NCBI GenBank assembly: GCA_030278955.1
Contig: JAOANR010000004.1
Location: forward strand, 51,711,459 to 51,775,458
DNA: 64,000 nucleotides
Direction of reading: 5' to 3'
From: Hygrophila difformis
Lineage: Eukaryota; Streptophyta; Magnoliopsida; Lamiales; Acanthaceae
Part shown: piece by piece, positions 45,083-56,478 of the stretch
Layout: each line of letters opens with the position of its first letter
Numbering within the stretch: the first letter of the stretch is position 1
Notes under the pieces: model-generated
Seen by the model: the letters and a program-made list of their open reading frames with translations, nothing else
Told to the model about the DNA's origin: nothing
The model's database searches: none
Translations under genes and position numbers: made by a program

Positions 45083-48000
45083 TCAAATCTTTTGCAGAAC
45101 TTCCTTGAAAACAACATTTCTTGTAGTCTTCCGTTCCCGTGTGCTGCCGTCATTGGAAAGCACTATTCTGAGCCCAGCACGTGTTGTTACTCTTGATGCT
45201 GCTACATATAGTTGGCCATGAGAAAAAACTGGGGTTTTCAGGTAAAGGCCAACATTGGACAGCGATTGCCCTTGGCTTTTATTAATAGTCATTGCATAGC
45301 AAATCATCACAGGGAATTGTCTACGTTGAAACTTAAAAGGCAACTTTATGTCATTTGATGTAAGCGTCATCCTGGGGATTGAACTCTTTCTCCACTGTTG
45401 TCTTCGGTTATTACCTCACCCTGGAGTACATTACTACCAAGTCGAGTAAGAACTACTCGAGTGCCATTGCAAAGGCCATTTGTCGAATCTATGTTTCTGA
45501 GAAGCATCACTGGAGTACCAACCTTAAGTACCAGAGCGTGATCCGGGAGACCTTGAGCTCTGATTGTGTTAAAAAATTCCGGTGGATGAATCGAACCAAT
45601 AAGTGTTGACTGCCCTTCTGCAGTGCAAGCCTTATCAAAACTTAGGTAGGTCCGACTTTCAGAATCATTCAGAGATAACATGTAATCATTGATAAGCTGC
45701 ACTGTGTTGGTTGTTGGCGCTAGTATTGCTCTTGATCGTAGGTACTCGCGGTCAATTTTTTTCTCATGAAAGGATGGATAAATAACATCAACAATAGAAG
45801 CAATAGGATCACCTGTATACTCAACCAATAGGTCAGATGGAATCTCAATATCAACTTCACCATCGTTGTCTCCACCTAGCACTCCATCGCCAATGTTAGT
45901 TAACCACTGGGCAAATCTGTCTATTTCAATTCGTTCCTCAGGTGTATTAGCTCAGGCGCAATACTTCACAATTCTTCCATAAATATGAGGAGTTGATGGT
46001 AGCATCTACAATATCTTGTCTTGACCCCTTGCGTATTATAGGTAATATTTGTCTAAAATCACCACCAAGAACCACTGTTTTACCACCAAATGGTATTGTA
46101 TCCAAGTCACTCCGAAATGGTTGCATTATATCACATAAGCTTCGATCAAGTGCTTCAAAACAATGTCTATGTGTCATAGGAGCCTCGTCCCATATGATTA
46201 GTCTTGCTTCCTTAATGAGATCTGCTAGCTCCGACCCTTTTGTGATATTACAGGTGGAAGTTTCTGTTATGCTAATGGGAATCTTCAGCCTTGAGTGCGC
46301 GGTTCGTCCACCAGGCAAGAGCAGAGATGCAATTCCACTTGATGCAACATTCAAAACTATACCACCCTCTGACTGCACTGCTGCTGATAATCCATTCCAA
46401 ACAAACGTTTTGCCAGTGCCACCACATCCATACACAAAGAAAAAACCTCCTGCACCTGAACGAACAGCTTCCATAATTCGGTCGTGAATTTTAAGTTGCT
46501 CCTCAGTGCACTTACTTAGGAATTCTTGATATTGATCAATTAATATTGATCGATCATAACGAAGTTCCTCCATTATTAGAGCATTCATTGAGGATTCAGT
46601 GCATGCCCCGCTTGGATATGGCATTCCCGGAAAATTATGCAGACTACGGCCAAGACGCAACAGCAACTTTTCAACTTCAAATAGAGCCAGGTTTTCAAGC
46701 TCACCTTCTGTTAGTGAATGCCCTTAAACAAAAAAAGAATAAAAAAGTTAAACAAAATAGATTCAAATTTACTAAGATATTTGATTGAAATTTAAGATCG
46801 GATTATAGCACCTTAATTTATGTACGGACCTAAATAATACATTTGTCTTTTAGAATACGACATAAGAAAAATTTATGAACTACAAAAAAAAAAAAATCAC
46901 TAAATCGATATATATATTGTAGGATTAATTTCGTTTTAAGCAAAAGCTATTGTTTTTTTTTTATAGTATTAGAATGCAGTCAAGTTAAATTTGTTTTTAA
47001 AGTTTAATCAATGGAGAATATGAATAAGAAAGAACACACGGATGTAAATCTTAAGTAAAGCAAATGAAAAAAATAAATAAAGTACCTGTTTGTATATTTG
47101 CAATTCGATGATTGTATTCAATGTCATCTGTGAAGTATTTCCAACATCTTTCCCATATAATTTCTGGGTTTGCAATTGTATTCATGAAGAGCAGTGATAC
47201 AAAAAAACGGCGGAGACTTTGTGCTGAAGACCAATGGCTAGCCTCCTTTATTGCATCAACATACTCATTGTCATCATCCAATAGTCCAAGAGAGTAGCAA
47301 GCATCACGAAATGTTTCATGTTGAACACCATTCACATAACGTAATTCATCATAGCTTCTTGGACCACGGACTACATTCAACAGGCACCTTAAATAGTACA
47401 GTTCACCGGCTCCTGGATAAACGAACGTTAATCTCCCAATGGAGAACCGTTGCTTTCGAGGCCGCCACTCTCGACAGTCCTCTCTCCATACAAACTTGTT
47501 CGGAAACTCAATATATGTCAATTCTCGCGCTTCTGGATATTTCTCGTTTGCTTTAAACCATGCTATGAACTGGCTTTCCTTAACTGTTGAACGGGCCACG
47601 ACGGATGATAGTGTTTCAGTTTCTGTGAATATAACTTGTTGTTCACCTGGGAGATGGAAAGACAAACGCTCAACAGATGGTGTTCGGTAATGAATGTCGA
47701 ACATGAACAATCTCCAAGCCGCCTCACATGAAGAAATATATCGACAGTCCAAGTATAATTGCACTTCGTCTGTAACTCTGGACGTCACACATTTGTCGGC
47801 ATTCTCATAAAACGTGGCAGTGACTCTATCGTTGCCCTTGTGTATGTACTTGAATAGGTACTTTATTGAACGGCTTTGGTTACACCACTCAACATTGATA
47901 TGAGCATTGTACCTTAGAAGAAGCTCCCTGTTATGTGGAACAATATTTCTATTATCATAGAAAATACCCCCTTTCTCAATCACCTTTCCATCGTCCCTAC

Positions 48001-48480
48001 GTCTGTATACAGGAAAATCGTCATCATCGTAGGTCGTCGCATCAACAAAACTTTTAGGGTAATGTTTCGAACACCGACCCTTAGACATGCATGGAGCGTT
48101 CATGTTTACAGATCCACACGGCCCGTGAATCATGAACTCGCACACAGCCTTGTAGTACAAAGGGTCTGAGTACTCATCTGGTATCTCCGCTGAAATTATA
48201 CCATTTATTCTTTCAGGATTGACAGACACCAGATGTCCTTCTATGAAGAGCAGAATGTGCGCATGAGGTAAGCCACGCTTCTGGAATTCTACTGTATATA
48301 CAACTGCACACAGAATGAAACAAATAAAAATACCATAATTTCTTACGGGTTGCTAAAAAAATTATACTTCCTTTCAGAAAACTATAATAATACCTGCATT
48401 TACTTTACCAAAAGGTCTATCTTTTTTTAGGAATTGGATCATGTGGTCCAACTTCATCTTAAATATTAGGCCAGTGTGTG
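45083..48480 (-). pseudogene. Helitron Rep-helicase, truncated and frameshifted, with introns
   Basis: Exons inferred on the minus strand: about 48480-48394 (KMKLDHMIQFLKKDRPFGKVNA), 48303-47086 and 46722 downward, joined by GT/AG introns that keep frame. The Rep part has the HUH motif in GLPHAHILLF and the Y2 motif in KYLFKYIHKG. The PIF1-like helicase has Walker A GCGGTGKT, Walker B IIWDEAP, GGDFRQILPI and, near the end, TINKSQGQSL and LYVAASRV. Breaks: a stop plus frame change near 45947, apparently with a small deletion, and another frame change near 45370. The N-terminal Rep region is cut off at about 48480, beside the inverted-repeat element. By family knowledge the intact protein moves Helitrons by rolling-circle replication; this copy is dead. 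Confidence 0.85.
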
Positions 48481-49109
48481 AAAGAGAATGAAAATAGAAG
48501 AGTTTTGTGAGAGGGAATGTGGAAAAGGAGGGAAAATATGTGTGTGCAGGAGACTGTAGTTTATATATATATTAAGATACATTTAAATTATCATGTTTCC
48601 AAAATAACATAAAATCGGCATCTGAGATGGCGATCTCCAAAAATAATATTCTATCACAGAAATAGTAGTAATCGTCATTTAAATTGGCGAATAGTAGAAA
48701 TCGCCATCCAAAATGACGATTTGTATAAAAGAAAAATTATAATTGAAAATCGCCATCTCGAGATGGCGATTTAAAAAAAAAAAAATTAGAACATGAAAGT
48801 CGCCACCTTGGTTGGCGATTTAGGGAAAAAAAAAATAAAAAATATGTGTGCATAATTAAAATTACATGCACACTTCCTGCACTTGTATTATTATCACTTG
48901 CATATAATTGCATGCACACTCATTATCATTATGTATTTATATTGGCATAAAATTATTAAATTATGTAATTCAAATAATAAATCTTATAGCATATGGTTTA
49001 GATGTAATATATATATATATAAAGAATAATATATACATTTTCACATACAAATAAATAAATAAATTATACATTAATGATGGAAAAAAAATTGTTTCACTTA
49101 ATATTAGTA

Positions 49110-49962
49110 CACTACAAGAAAAATCAAAAATACACACCGAAATCACCGACCACCAGGATGAGGGTCGGATTTACCGCAACACATACCGCACCTGGTGGTC
49201 GGTAAAAAGAAGCCGTTACTGGGGCCCGTCTGTAAGGGCAACCACTACGCCGACCAACATTATTGCGGTCGGCACTTTTTTCAATTTTTAAAATTTCAAT
49301 TATTTTTTTAAACAAATATAATCTACCGACCGCAAATGCAGTCGGTAGTTTTTTCAATTTTAATTTTAATTATTTTTTTAAAAAAAATATAATCTACCGA
49401 CCGCATTACCGATCGAATTTTCGGTCTCTAGAGTTTTTTCTTTGATAAAATTTAATTATTTATTTATTTATAATTTATTTATTTATTTATTTATTAAATA
49501 ATATAAAGAAAAAATAAATATTAATTTTTTTTATTATAGATATAGATATAATTATAACTTTGATTTTATTTCTTAAATTTAATTAGTGATTTAATTATTT
49601 TACCCATTAATTCGATTTTATATTTTTTTTATTTAATTAATGAATTATTTTATCATTTATTTAATTAATATCAGTTTTTATTTTATTTTTTGGTTATTAA
49701 TTTATGCATTTATAGTTACATATATATTATATATAACACATTACATATGTTATATATTATATATGACACATGGCGGGTTTACATTGGTGATGTAAAGGGT
49801 TGGCAAAGGTGATTAAAGTTGAGGATGGTGATGGTGATGTTGAGGTGGGCGGTTCGACCGCATTTTGTGGTCGGTGGTGCGGTCGGTAAGCCCCGAAACA
49901 ACCCGCATTCTGGGGTTACCGACCGCAAATGCTGGTCGGTAAATGCAATTTTTCTTGTAGTG
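49110..49962. mobile_element. CACTA-type MITE with ACCGACCGCA subterminal repeats
   Basis: 853 bp with CACTACAAGAAAAAT at both ends in inverted orientation and a 3-bp duplication gta (49107-49109 and 49963-49965). Subterminal CCGACCGCAAATGC / GCGGTCGGT units in both orientations fit CACTA transposase-binding repeats. Non-coding and non-autonomous. Confidence 0.92.
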
Positions 49963-50006
49963 GTAGTACTTAGTTAGGTTAAAAAAAATTTGAGTAGAAG
50001 CCAAAG

Positions 50007-50078
50007 AAAGGATGGTGGGAGCCCATATAACACAAATTACGAAAAGATAAAGGAGGAATATGGGGCCGGGTGGGTCAA
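50007..50078 (-). mobile_element. SINE fragment, same family
   Basis: Matches the body of the adjacent full SINE (GGTGGGAGCYCAT, CACAAATTAC, GGGGCCGG) but lacks both the tRNA head and the tail. It lies in the loop of the inverted-repeat element, about 25 bp from the full copy. Confidence 0.55.
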
Positions 50079-50103
50079 CACAAATCACAAAAATTTTAAC
50101 CTA

Positions 50104-50275
50104 TATTTTTTTTTATGAGCCATTGAAGGTCTGGGAAAGGGGTGGTGGGAGCTCATGTCACACAATTACAAGGGGAATAAAAGGGAGGGATAGGGGGCCG
50201 GCGGGGAATCGAACCTCCAACCTACCTACCATTGGAAGTCAAGAGACTTAACCACTTAGGCTAAATCCCCATCCC
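50104..50275 (-). mobile_element. tRNA-derived SINE, full-length copy
   Basis: On the minus strand the head GGGATGGGGATTTAGCC carries a Pol III A box (TAGCCTAAGTGG) and, about 30 bp later, a B box (GGTTCGATTCC), as in a tRNA. The body ends CTTCAATGGCTCAT followed by an A-run. Flanking 9-bp duplications tttaaccta are at 50095-50103 and 50276-50284. It serves as the reference for the truncated copies at 1116 and 37368. Confidence 0.85.
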
Positions 50276-50371
50276 TTTAACCTAATTAAGTACTAATTAA
50301 TGAAAAAACCATTTTTTCCATCATCAATGTATAATTTTATTATTTATTTGTATGTGAAAATGTATATATTT

Positions 50372-53214
50372 TGTAACATCCCGATTAATTAACGCATAAT
50401 TGATTTAAGTAATTGTGGTTAATTAATAAAGATAACTAATATGAATTTTTGTGTAAGAGAGTTATTGGATTGAAGTGGAAGTATAAGTGGGTAGCAAACC
50501 CACAAGTTAATAAGAGCCAAAGTGCTTAAAAAAAAATGGACCGCGACTTGTTAGAATAAAAGAAGTTGGAAGGAGACACAACATCATGACCCGATCCGGA
50601 TATAATTTTTATTAAAAATGGGAAGTGGGTTTGAGACCCACCTTCCTCTCTCCATTTTTTCCTTTTCTTCCCTTTCCCCATTTTTCCTTTCTTCTTCCTC
50701 TCTCCATTTCTTCTCCTTCCCGTAGCCCTCATTGGCCAAGAACAATCTTCATATTGGCTTGAAATCAAGTTGGGAAATTCATATTCATACTTTTGGTAAG
50801 TGATTTATTGTTATTAGTTCTTGATTTTGTTAAGATTTGGAGGTGTTTTGGGTGTTGACCGTGGGTGAAAATTGGGGGTTTTTGTATTTTGTTGAGTTAA
50901 GCTTTAATCCTTGATTATTTAGACTCAAATATATGTTTTAGATATATTTGTGAGCTTAATGGTGTTGATTTTGGAGTTGGTTGTTGATTTTAGGTTTTGG
51001 GTTGATTTTGTTCGATTGAAGCTTGTAATCGACGAATCGGAGGCCGATTTTTGTTGGAAGACATCAGGCAAGGGATTATATTGCTTAAATTACGTGTTTG
51101 GGGGGTATTTGGGGTCGGATTCCGGCGAAATCGCCGGAAAAACTGATTGGAAAATCGGAAAAGACGATGAACAGTAACTGCTACAGTAACTGCTACAGTA
51201 CTGCTACAGTACTGCTACAGTAACTGTACAGTAGTTACCGCGGTAACTCGCGTAGTTACCACAGTAATTCGCCACAGTATTTACCACGGTAATTTGAACA
51301 GTAATTACCACGGTAATTTGAACAGTAATTACCACGGTAATTTGAACAGTAACTACCACAGTAACTTGTACATTAGTTACCGCAGTAACTCACTACAATA
51401 GTTACCGCAGTAACTCGCTACAGTAGTTACCGCAGTAACTTGCTACAGTAATCGCTACAGTAATTGCTACAGTAATTACTACAGTAATTGCTACAGTATC
51501 GCTACAGTACTGGGCTGCGTATGTCACGCGTTTTACGCGAGCGGGCGCGCAGTGAGCGCAGGAAGGCCCTGTTTGGCCCCTTTTTGTGCGATTTTGATCC
51601 TATAATGATGTTTTCTTTGCACCAATTATTGTTATGACTTCCCCAAATATTATTGGTAAACCGTGGGTTAATCAATTGGCCCGTGTGGGTTGTTGAATTG
51701 CTTAGGGAAACTGTTGAATTATTATATCACTAATGCCTTAGCCTTGGGGGCTATGTATTGAATTCCTTATATGTTGAGAAGCATGCGAACCTATTGTGTA
51801 GGTGCTTGAATATCACTGTATTGTCATATGCATGTTATTGCATTGGAATTGACGGTTATTAACCCGATGGGTTGTTATGATATTTATGATAGATCGGGCA
51901 ACCTTCACAGGTGTTGTTGAGTCCCGAAGGCCCTGCGGGGTGTATTATTGACTGTTATATCTGTTACCCTTTTGGGGTGGTTATTATAATGCATGATATT
52001 GCATTATGAGATTACGAACATATTGGAAATGTTCGATCGGGCAGCCTTTACCGGTGTTGTTGAGTCCCGATGACCCTGCGGGGTGGATTATTGTTGTTAT
52101 TCATGTTGGCCCTTTTGGGCTGGTTATTATAATGCATGGTATTGCATTATGGATGGATGGACATATTGGAAATGTCTGATCGGGCAGCCTTTACCGGTGT
52201 TGTTGAGTCCCGATGGCCCTGCGGGGTGATTATTAGGCTGTGATGCCTGTGATTTGGCTGTGATGCCTGTGATTTGGCTGTTATGCCTGTGATTGGGCTG
52301 TGATGACTGTGGTCCCTGCGGGGATGGTGTATGTTACCCTGTAACGGGTTGGAGTTGATGATATCCTCACCCGTGGGTTCATACCGCCCGGGTTTAGGTT
52401 GCCGGCTAGGCATATTCATTTGCATTTGCATATAGGGTAGATAGGTGTATGTTAGGCTATGCATCACGTGCATAAATTGTATGTTTGTGGTTGAAGCACC
52501 GGTATGGGACGGTGTGATGATTTATTTATGTCAATTGTATGATCGTGGTTGAAGCACCGGTATGGGACGGTGTGGTGTTTAACTGCTTTATTTATATTCT
52601 GCCGTTATTAATATGTTTATTTATTACCTATATTTACTATCTTGAGATGTGGTTTTGTTTTCCCTTACTCCCCGTCACGTAGCCTTGCTCAGTACGTTGT
52701 ACTGACCCCCTTTGCTTTTGTCTGTTTTATAGATCCTGCTGGAGGCGCTGGAGCATGATTTGGGTTTGGGGTATTGAGAGATCACATAGATAGGAGTATA
52801 TAGGACGCGCTCATTATGCTAATGTGATATTATGTGACTATCTGTGGTTGGTATTTGGACTACTGCTGGTTGAGGCCTGTGAGCCTGGGATTTACATACT
52901 GTCGGCCGGTGGCCTTATGTGATTTACAGCTTTGGGCTGGTAGCCCTGTTTGAGATATTGGTATGCTGTTGGGAGGCTTGCAGCCTGGATGGGTCGCTGG
53001 GACCGTTATTTGATTATTATTGGGTGACATTTTTATGTGCCTATGTGTTTTTAATTTATTTATAGCTTCTGCATTAAACTGGATTAATCAGATGATCACT
53101 TTAGGTTTACCCAGTGTTGTACTAGCTGTTTTAAATTAGCTGGCCACTAGTTTAGGATAGTTAGTACAGCGGTAACGTTTGCGAAAATCAGGTTTGAATT
53201 TTCGGGGCGTTACA
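50372..53214 (+). repeat. Gypsy 5' LTR
   Basis: Starts TGTAACATCCCGATTAATT and ends TCGGGGCGTTACA. It contains the minisatellite at 51170-51515 and several repeats of CCCTGCGGGG and GATCGGGCAGCCTTTACCGG units (51890-52400), which the 3' LTR lacks. Confidence 0.93.
51170..51515 (+). repeat. CTACAGTA / TTACCGCGGTAA minisatellite in the LTR
   Basis: About 345 bp built from two alternating short units, GCTACAGTAA(CT) and the palindrome-like GTTACCGCGGTAACT, with many variants. Only the first few units survive in the 3' LTR. Confidence 0.85.
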
Positions 53215-53217
53215 GAG

Positions 53218-53230
53218 TGGTATCAGAGCC
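53218..53230 (+). other. Gypsy primer-binding site
   Basis: TGGTATCAGAGCC, 3 bp after the 5' LTR, is complementary to the 3' end of plant initiator methionine tRNA, the usual plant LTR-element primer. Confidence 0.9.
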
Positions 53231-54057
53231 TGTGTGCTCTTTTATCTTATTAAAACTTGTGTAGACATAGGTGGTGAGCTGTGTGTGGGGTACATATAGC
53301 ATAGAATTGCATTTTTACTATATCTGACTATTTCTACGGACACCAGGTTAATTCACAGTTGGGGAACTGTGAGGAAACCATGGTACTCCAGTCAGGATCC
53401 TTGTTATCTCACAGTCATTGAGGACTATGAATGACTTTTGATCGGTTATTTAATTTTGTCGTTTATATATACTGCTTTGTATATGATTGGTGATTTCTGC
53501 TAACACTGTTTGTTGATGTTGTAATCTAAGTTGGATGAGTAGTTTGGAAATGCCTCATGGAAGCCTGGGCTATTCGAATAGCGATCCAAGCTGGATCAAT
53601 GTGCTGAATGGTGTTCAGATGGGTTTGACGTACCCTCGAGAGTGAAATAGGGTACTGAGAAAATCTCCCTACTGCGATAACCCACTGGGGTGATATAGAT
53701 ATTTGCAGTCCGCCTGCATCCGAAGGATGGTGGAAACCATTTCGAGGCTATGCCAGTGAGGGTATAGTCGGATTTGGTTAGAAAGAATAATAATGTGAAG
53801 TGGCATTGAATTGACACTGGCGTTGAATGCTTGTCGAGTAAGACGAGGCAAGGTGACTGTTCTGCATGGAAAGATCGGTAACGTGAAGGGGGCCGATATC
53901 ACTAGGGCGAGTCCGAACTAGGGGACTTTCTAGTATGTTGTCTTTATGTGATGGAAAAGTTACGTTGATTGGATAACGTTTTGGCATGTGTGTCATTCAT
54001 GTATCATATGTGTTTCTTCTTGACTCTCTGGTTGAGAGATAAACCCGTTTCCCTGAT
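53231..54057 (+). other. Gypsy leader/gag region without recognisable gag
   Basis: This is where gag would lie, but no capsid-like frame or CCHC zinc knuckle is present. Only short ORFs interrupted by stops are seen. Gag has been deleted or replaced. Confidence 0.6.
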
Positions 54058-56340
54058 ATGGGAATTATTTATGTCGCATTTTGTGTTGTTGTTATTGTGT
54101 TTGATTCTGGAGTCTTATGTTCATTTGAGACTCTAAATTTCATTCGTAAGCATGGAGTAAATGCTACTACTGCTGCGAATCTTTCTGCCTTAGTACTGTG
54201 CAATTCAAAAGCCTCGTGTTCTTTAGTGGCTTTGCGATTTGTGCGAGAGCATGGAGTAGGACCGTTGGCACCCTACCAGATGCTTGTTTCTTTACCTTCG
54301 GGTGATAATATTCGAAGTGATCATTTGATGCAATATGCTGTGTTGAGCATCGAGAGTCGTGAATTCAGGGCTGACCTGGTGGTCTTTAGCCTGACTGATT
54401 TTTGACGTACTACTGGGCATGGATTGGCTGTATTTGCCATCATGCTGTGATTGATTGTGGTATTTCATGAATATCCTTTTCGGATTCTTTGGGTAAGTGT
54501 GTTTCTTACAGACATCCTTTGATTCCACCTGTTATTGGTGTGGTTTCTATTGCTTTGTTGTGTGACTTGATATCTAGGGGTTGTTCTATTTCCCTGTGGC
54601 AAATGAGGGATCTTCGAGCAGAAGTTTCTGCTTCTTCGAATGTCCCTGTTATATCTGAGTTCGGGGATTTATTTCCCGATAAAATTCCTGGTCTCCCACC
54701 TCCTCGGGAGATTGATTTTACTATTGAGTTGAAGTCTGATGCAACTTCTATTTCTAAGGCTCATTATCATATGGCTCCTGTGAACTGAAGGAGTTGAAGG
54801 ATCAATTGAATGAGCTTACCAATAAGGGGTATATTCAGCCGAGTAGCTCGCCTTGAGGAGCTCATGTTTTGTTTGTTAAGAAGAATGATGGGTCGATGAG
54901 GAAGTGCATCGATTCCAGAGGTTTGAACCGAATCACGGGAAAAACAAGTATCCTTTACCTTGGATTGAGAATCTGTTTGATTAGTTGAGAGGGGCCAGTA
55001 TGTTCAGTAAGATTGATTTGAGATCGGGCTACCACCAGATAAGGGTGGCGGAGGCTGATAGGCCTAAGACAGCTTTCAGCACTCGTTATGGACATTTTGA
55101 ATTCACGGTCATGCCTTTTGGTTTGACTAACGCACTAGCGATCTTCATGGATCTCATGTATAGGGTATTCCATCCCCTGCTGGATGTGTGTGTGGTTGTG
55201 TTCATAGATGATATCCTGGTTTATTCGCCAATGCGTGAGACACACGGGTCACTTGAGGGCGGTCTTGAACGTATTGCGAGAGCATATGTTGTATGCTAAA
55301 CTCTCCAAATGTGAATTTTGGTTGGAGAGTGTGTCTTTTCCGGGGCACATTGTTTCCAGTAATGGTATATCTGTTGATCCTGCCAAGGTAGAAGCTGTGT
55401 TGAAATGGCAAGCCCCAAACATTGTGGGGGAGATACAGAGTTTCTTGGATCTTGTTAGTTACTACAGTAGGTTTATTGAGGGATTTTCTAGCATTGCTAG
55501 ACCTCAGATGAGATTGTTCTATAACGATGTTAAATTCCAGTGGGATGATGATTGTGAGCAGGAGTTCGAACTTTGGAAGAATGTAATGACAAAGGCATTT
55601 GTATTGACTCTACCTCATGAGTCAGGTGAGTACGAAGTTTTGACCAACACCTCACATAAAGGTTTGGGTGGTGTGTTGATGCAGAATGAGAAGGTGATCA
55701 ATAGAACTACCCGACGCATGATTTGAAGACGGAAATGGTAGTTCATGTTTTGAAAATCTAGTGGCTCCCTTTGAGGCATTGTATGGGAGAAAGTGTATGA
55801 GTCCATTATGTTGGAATGATCCAACAGATAAGGTGAATGTGGGTCCTGAGATGATTGAGCAGACAATCGAGTTGGTGAAGATCATCAGGGATCGAATGAA
55901 AGAGGTTCAGGACAGACAGTGGAGCTATGCTGATTTAGCTCGTCGAGATGTGGAGTTTGAGGTTGGTGATAGCGTATTTTTGCGGGTATCGCCTCTGAAA
56001 GGGGTACGCCTGTTTAGTAAGAAGCCAAGCTGATTCCGAGATATATATTGGATCCTAGAGATTGTGGAGAGAGTTGGTAAAGTGGCTTATAGGGTGATTT
56101 TGCCAGCTGAAGTGGGACGAGCCCATGATATGTTCTATACTTCCCAACTCAGGAAATTTTTTTTGATCCAGCTAAGATCATTCAGCTTGATAAAGTTGAA
56201 TTGGATGCTAGTCTTAAGTTCGAGGAGTTCCAGATCGGGTGATTGATACAAATGATGAGGTTCCGATGAATAAAACCATGTTGATGGTTAAGGTGTTGTG
56301 GTCTAGACACGGAGCTGAATATGCTACTTGAAGAAACTGG
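54058..56340 (+). pseudogene. Gypsy pol remnant (protease, RT, RNase H, integrase tail)
   Basis: The protease segment carries two copies of the active-site region: FDSGVLCSF, then CNSKASCSL with Asp replaced by Asn. The RT region (54700-55300) holds [22 protein letters not shown] and FIDDILVYS (the YxDD equivalent) but has stops before it (near 54855 and 54982). RNase H starts but reads LTNTSHKGLGG where TDASxxGLG is expected. The integrase core is missing: the sequence jumps from RNase H near 55730 to APFEALYGRKCMSP, then to a tail (VAYRVILPAEVGRAHDMFY) in shifted frames. The element must have depended on proteins from other copies. The clade is perhaps Tekay/Del-like, tentative. Confidence 0.85.
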
Positions 56341-56478
56341 GGAGCGTATGAAACTGAAGTAGCCAGACTTTAATTTTTACTTCTCATAAAGAAGTAACAT
56401 TTTTCCCTTGATTGTTCATTGATGATCATGTGGTTGATTATGCATTTCGGGGGTGAAATGATCCTAAGGGGGAGAGAT

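Noticed and set aside
50176..50275. A- and B-box-bearing tRNA-like sequence
   Set aside because: The tRNA cloverleaf is not complete and the sequence continues into a SINE body with an A-run and target duplications, so it is not a functional tRNA gene.
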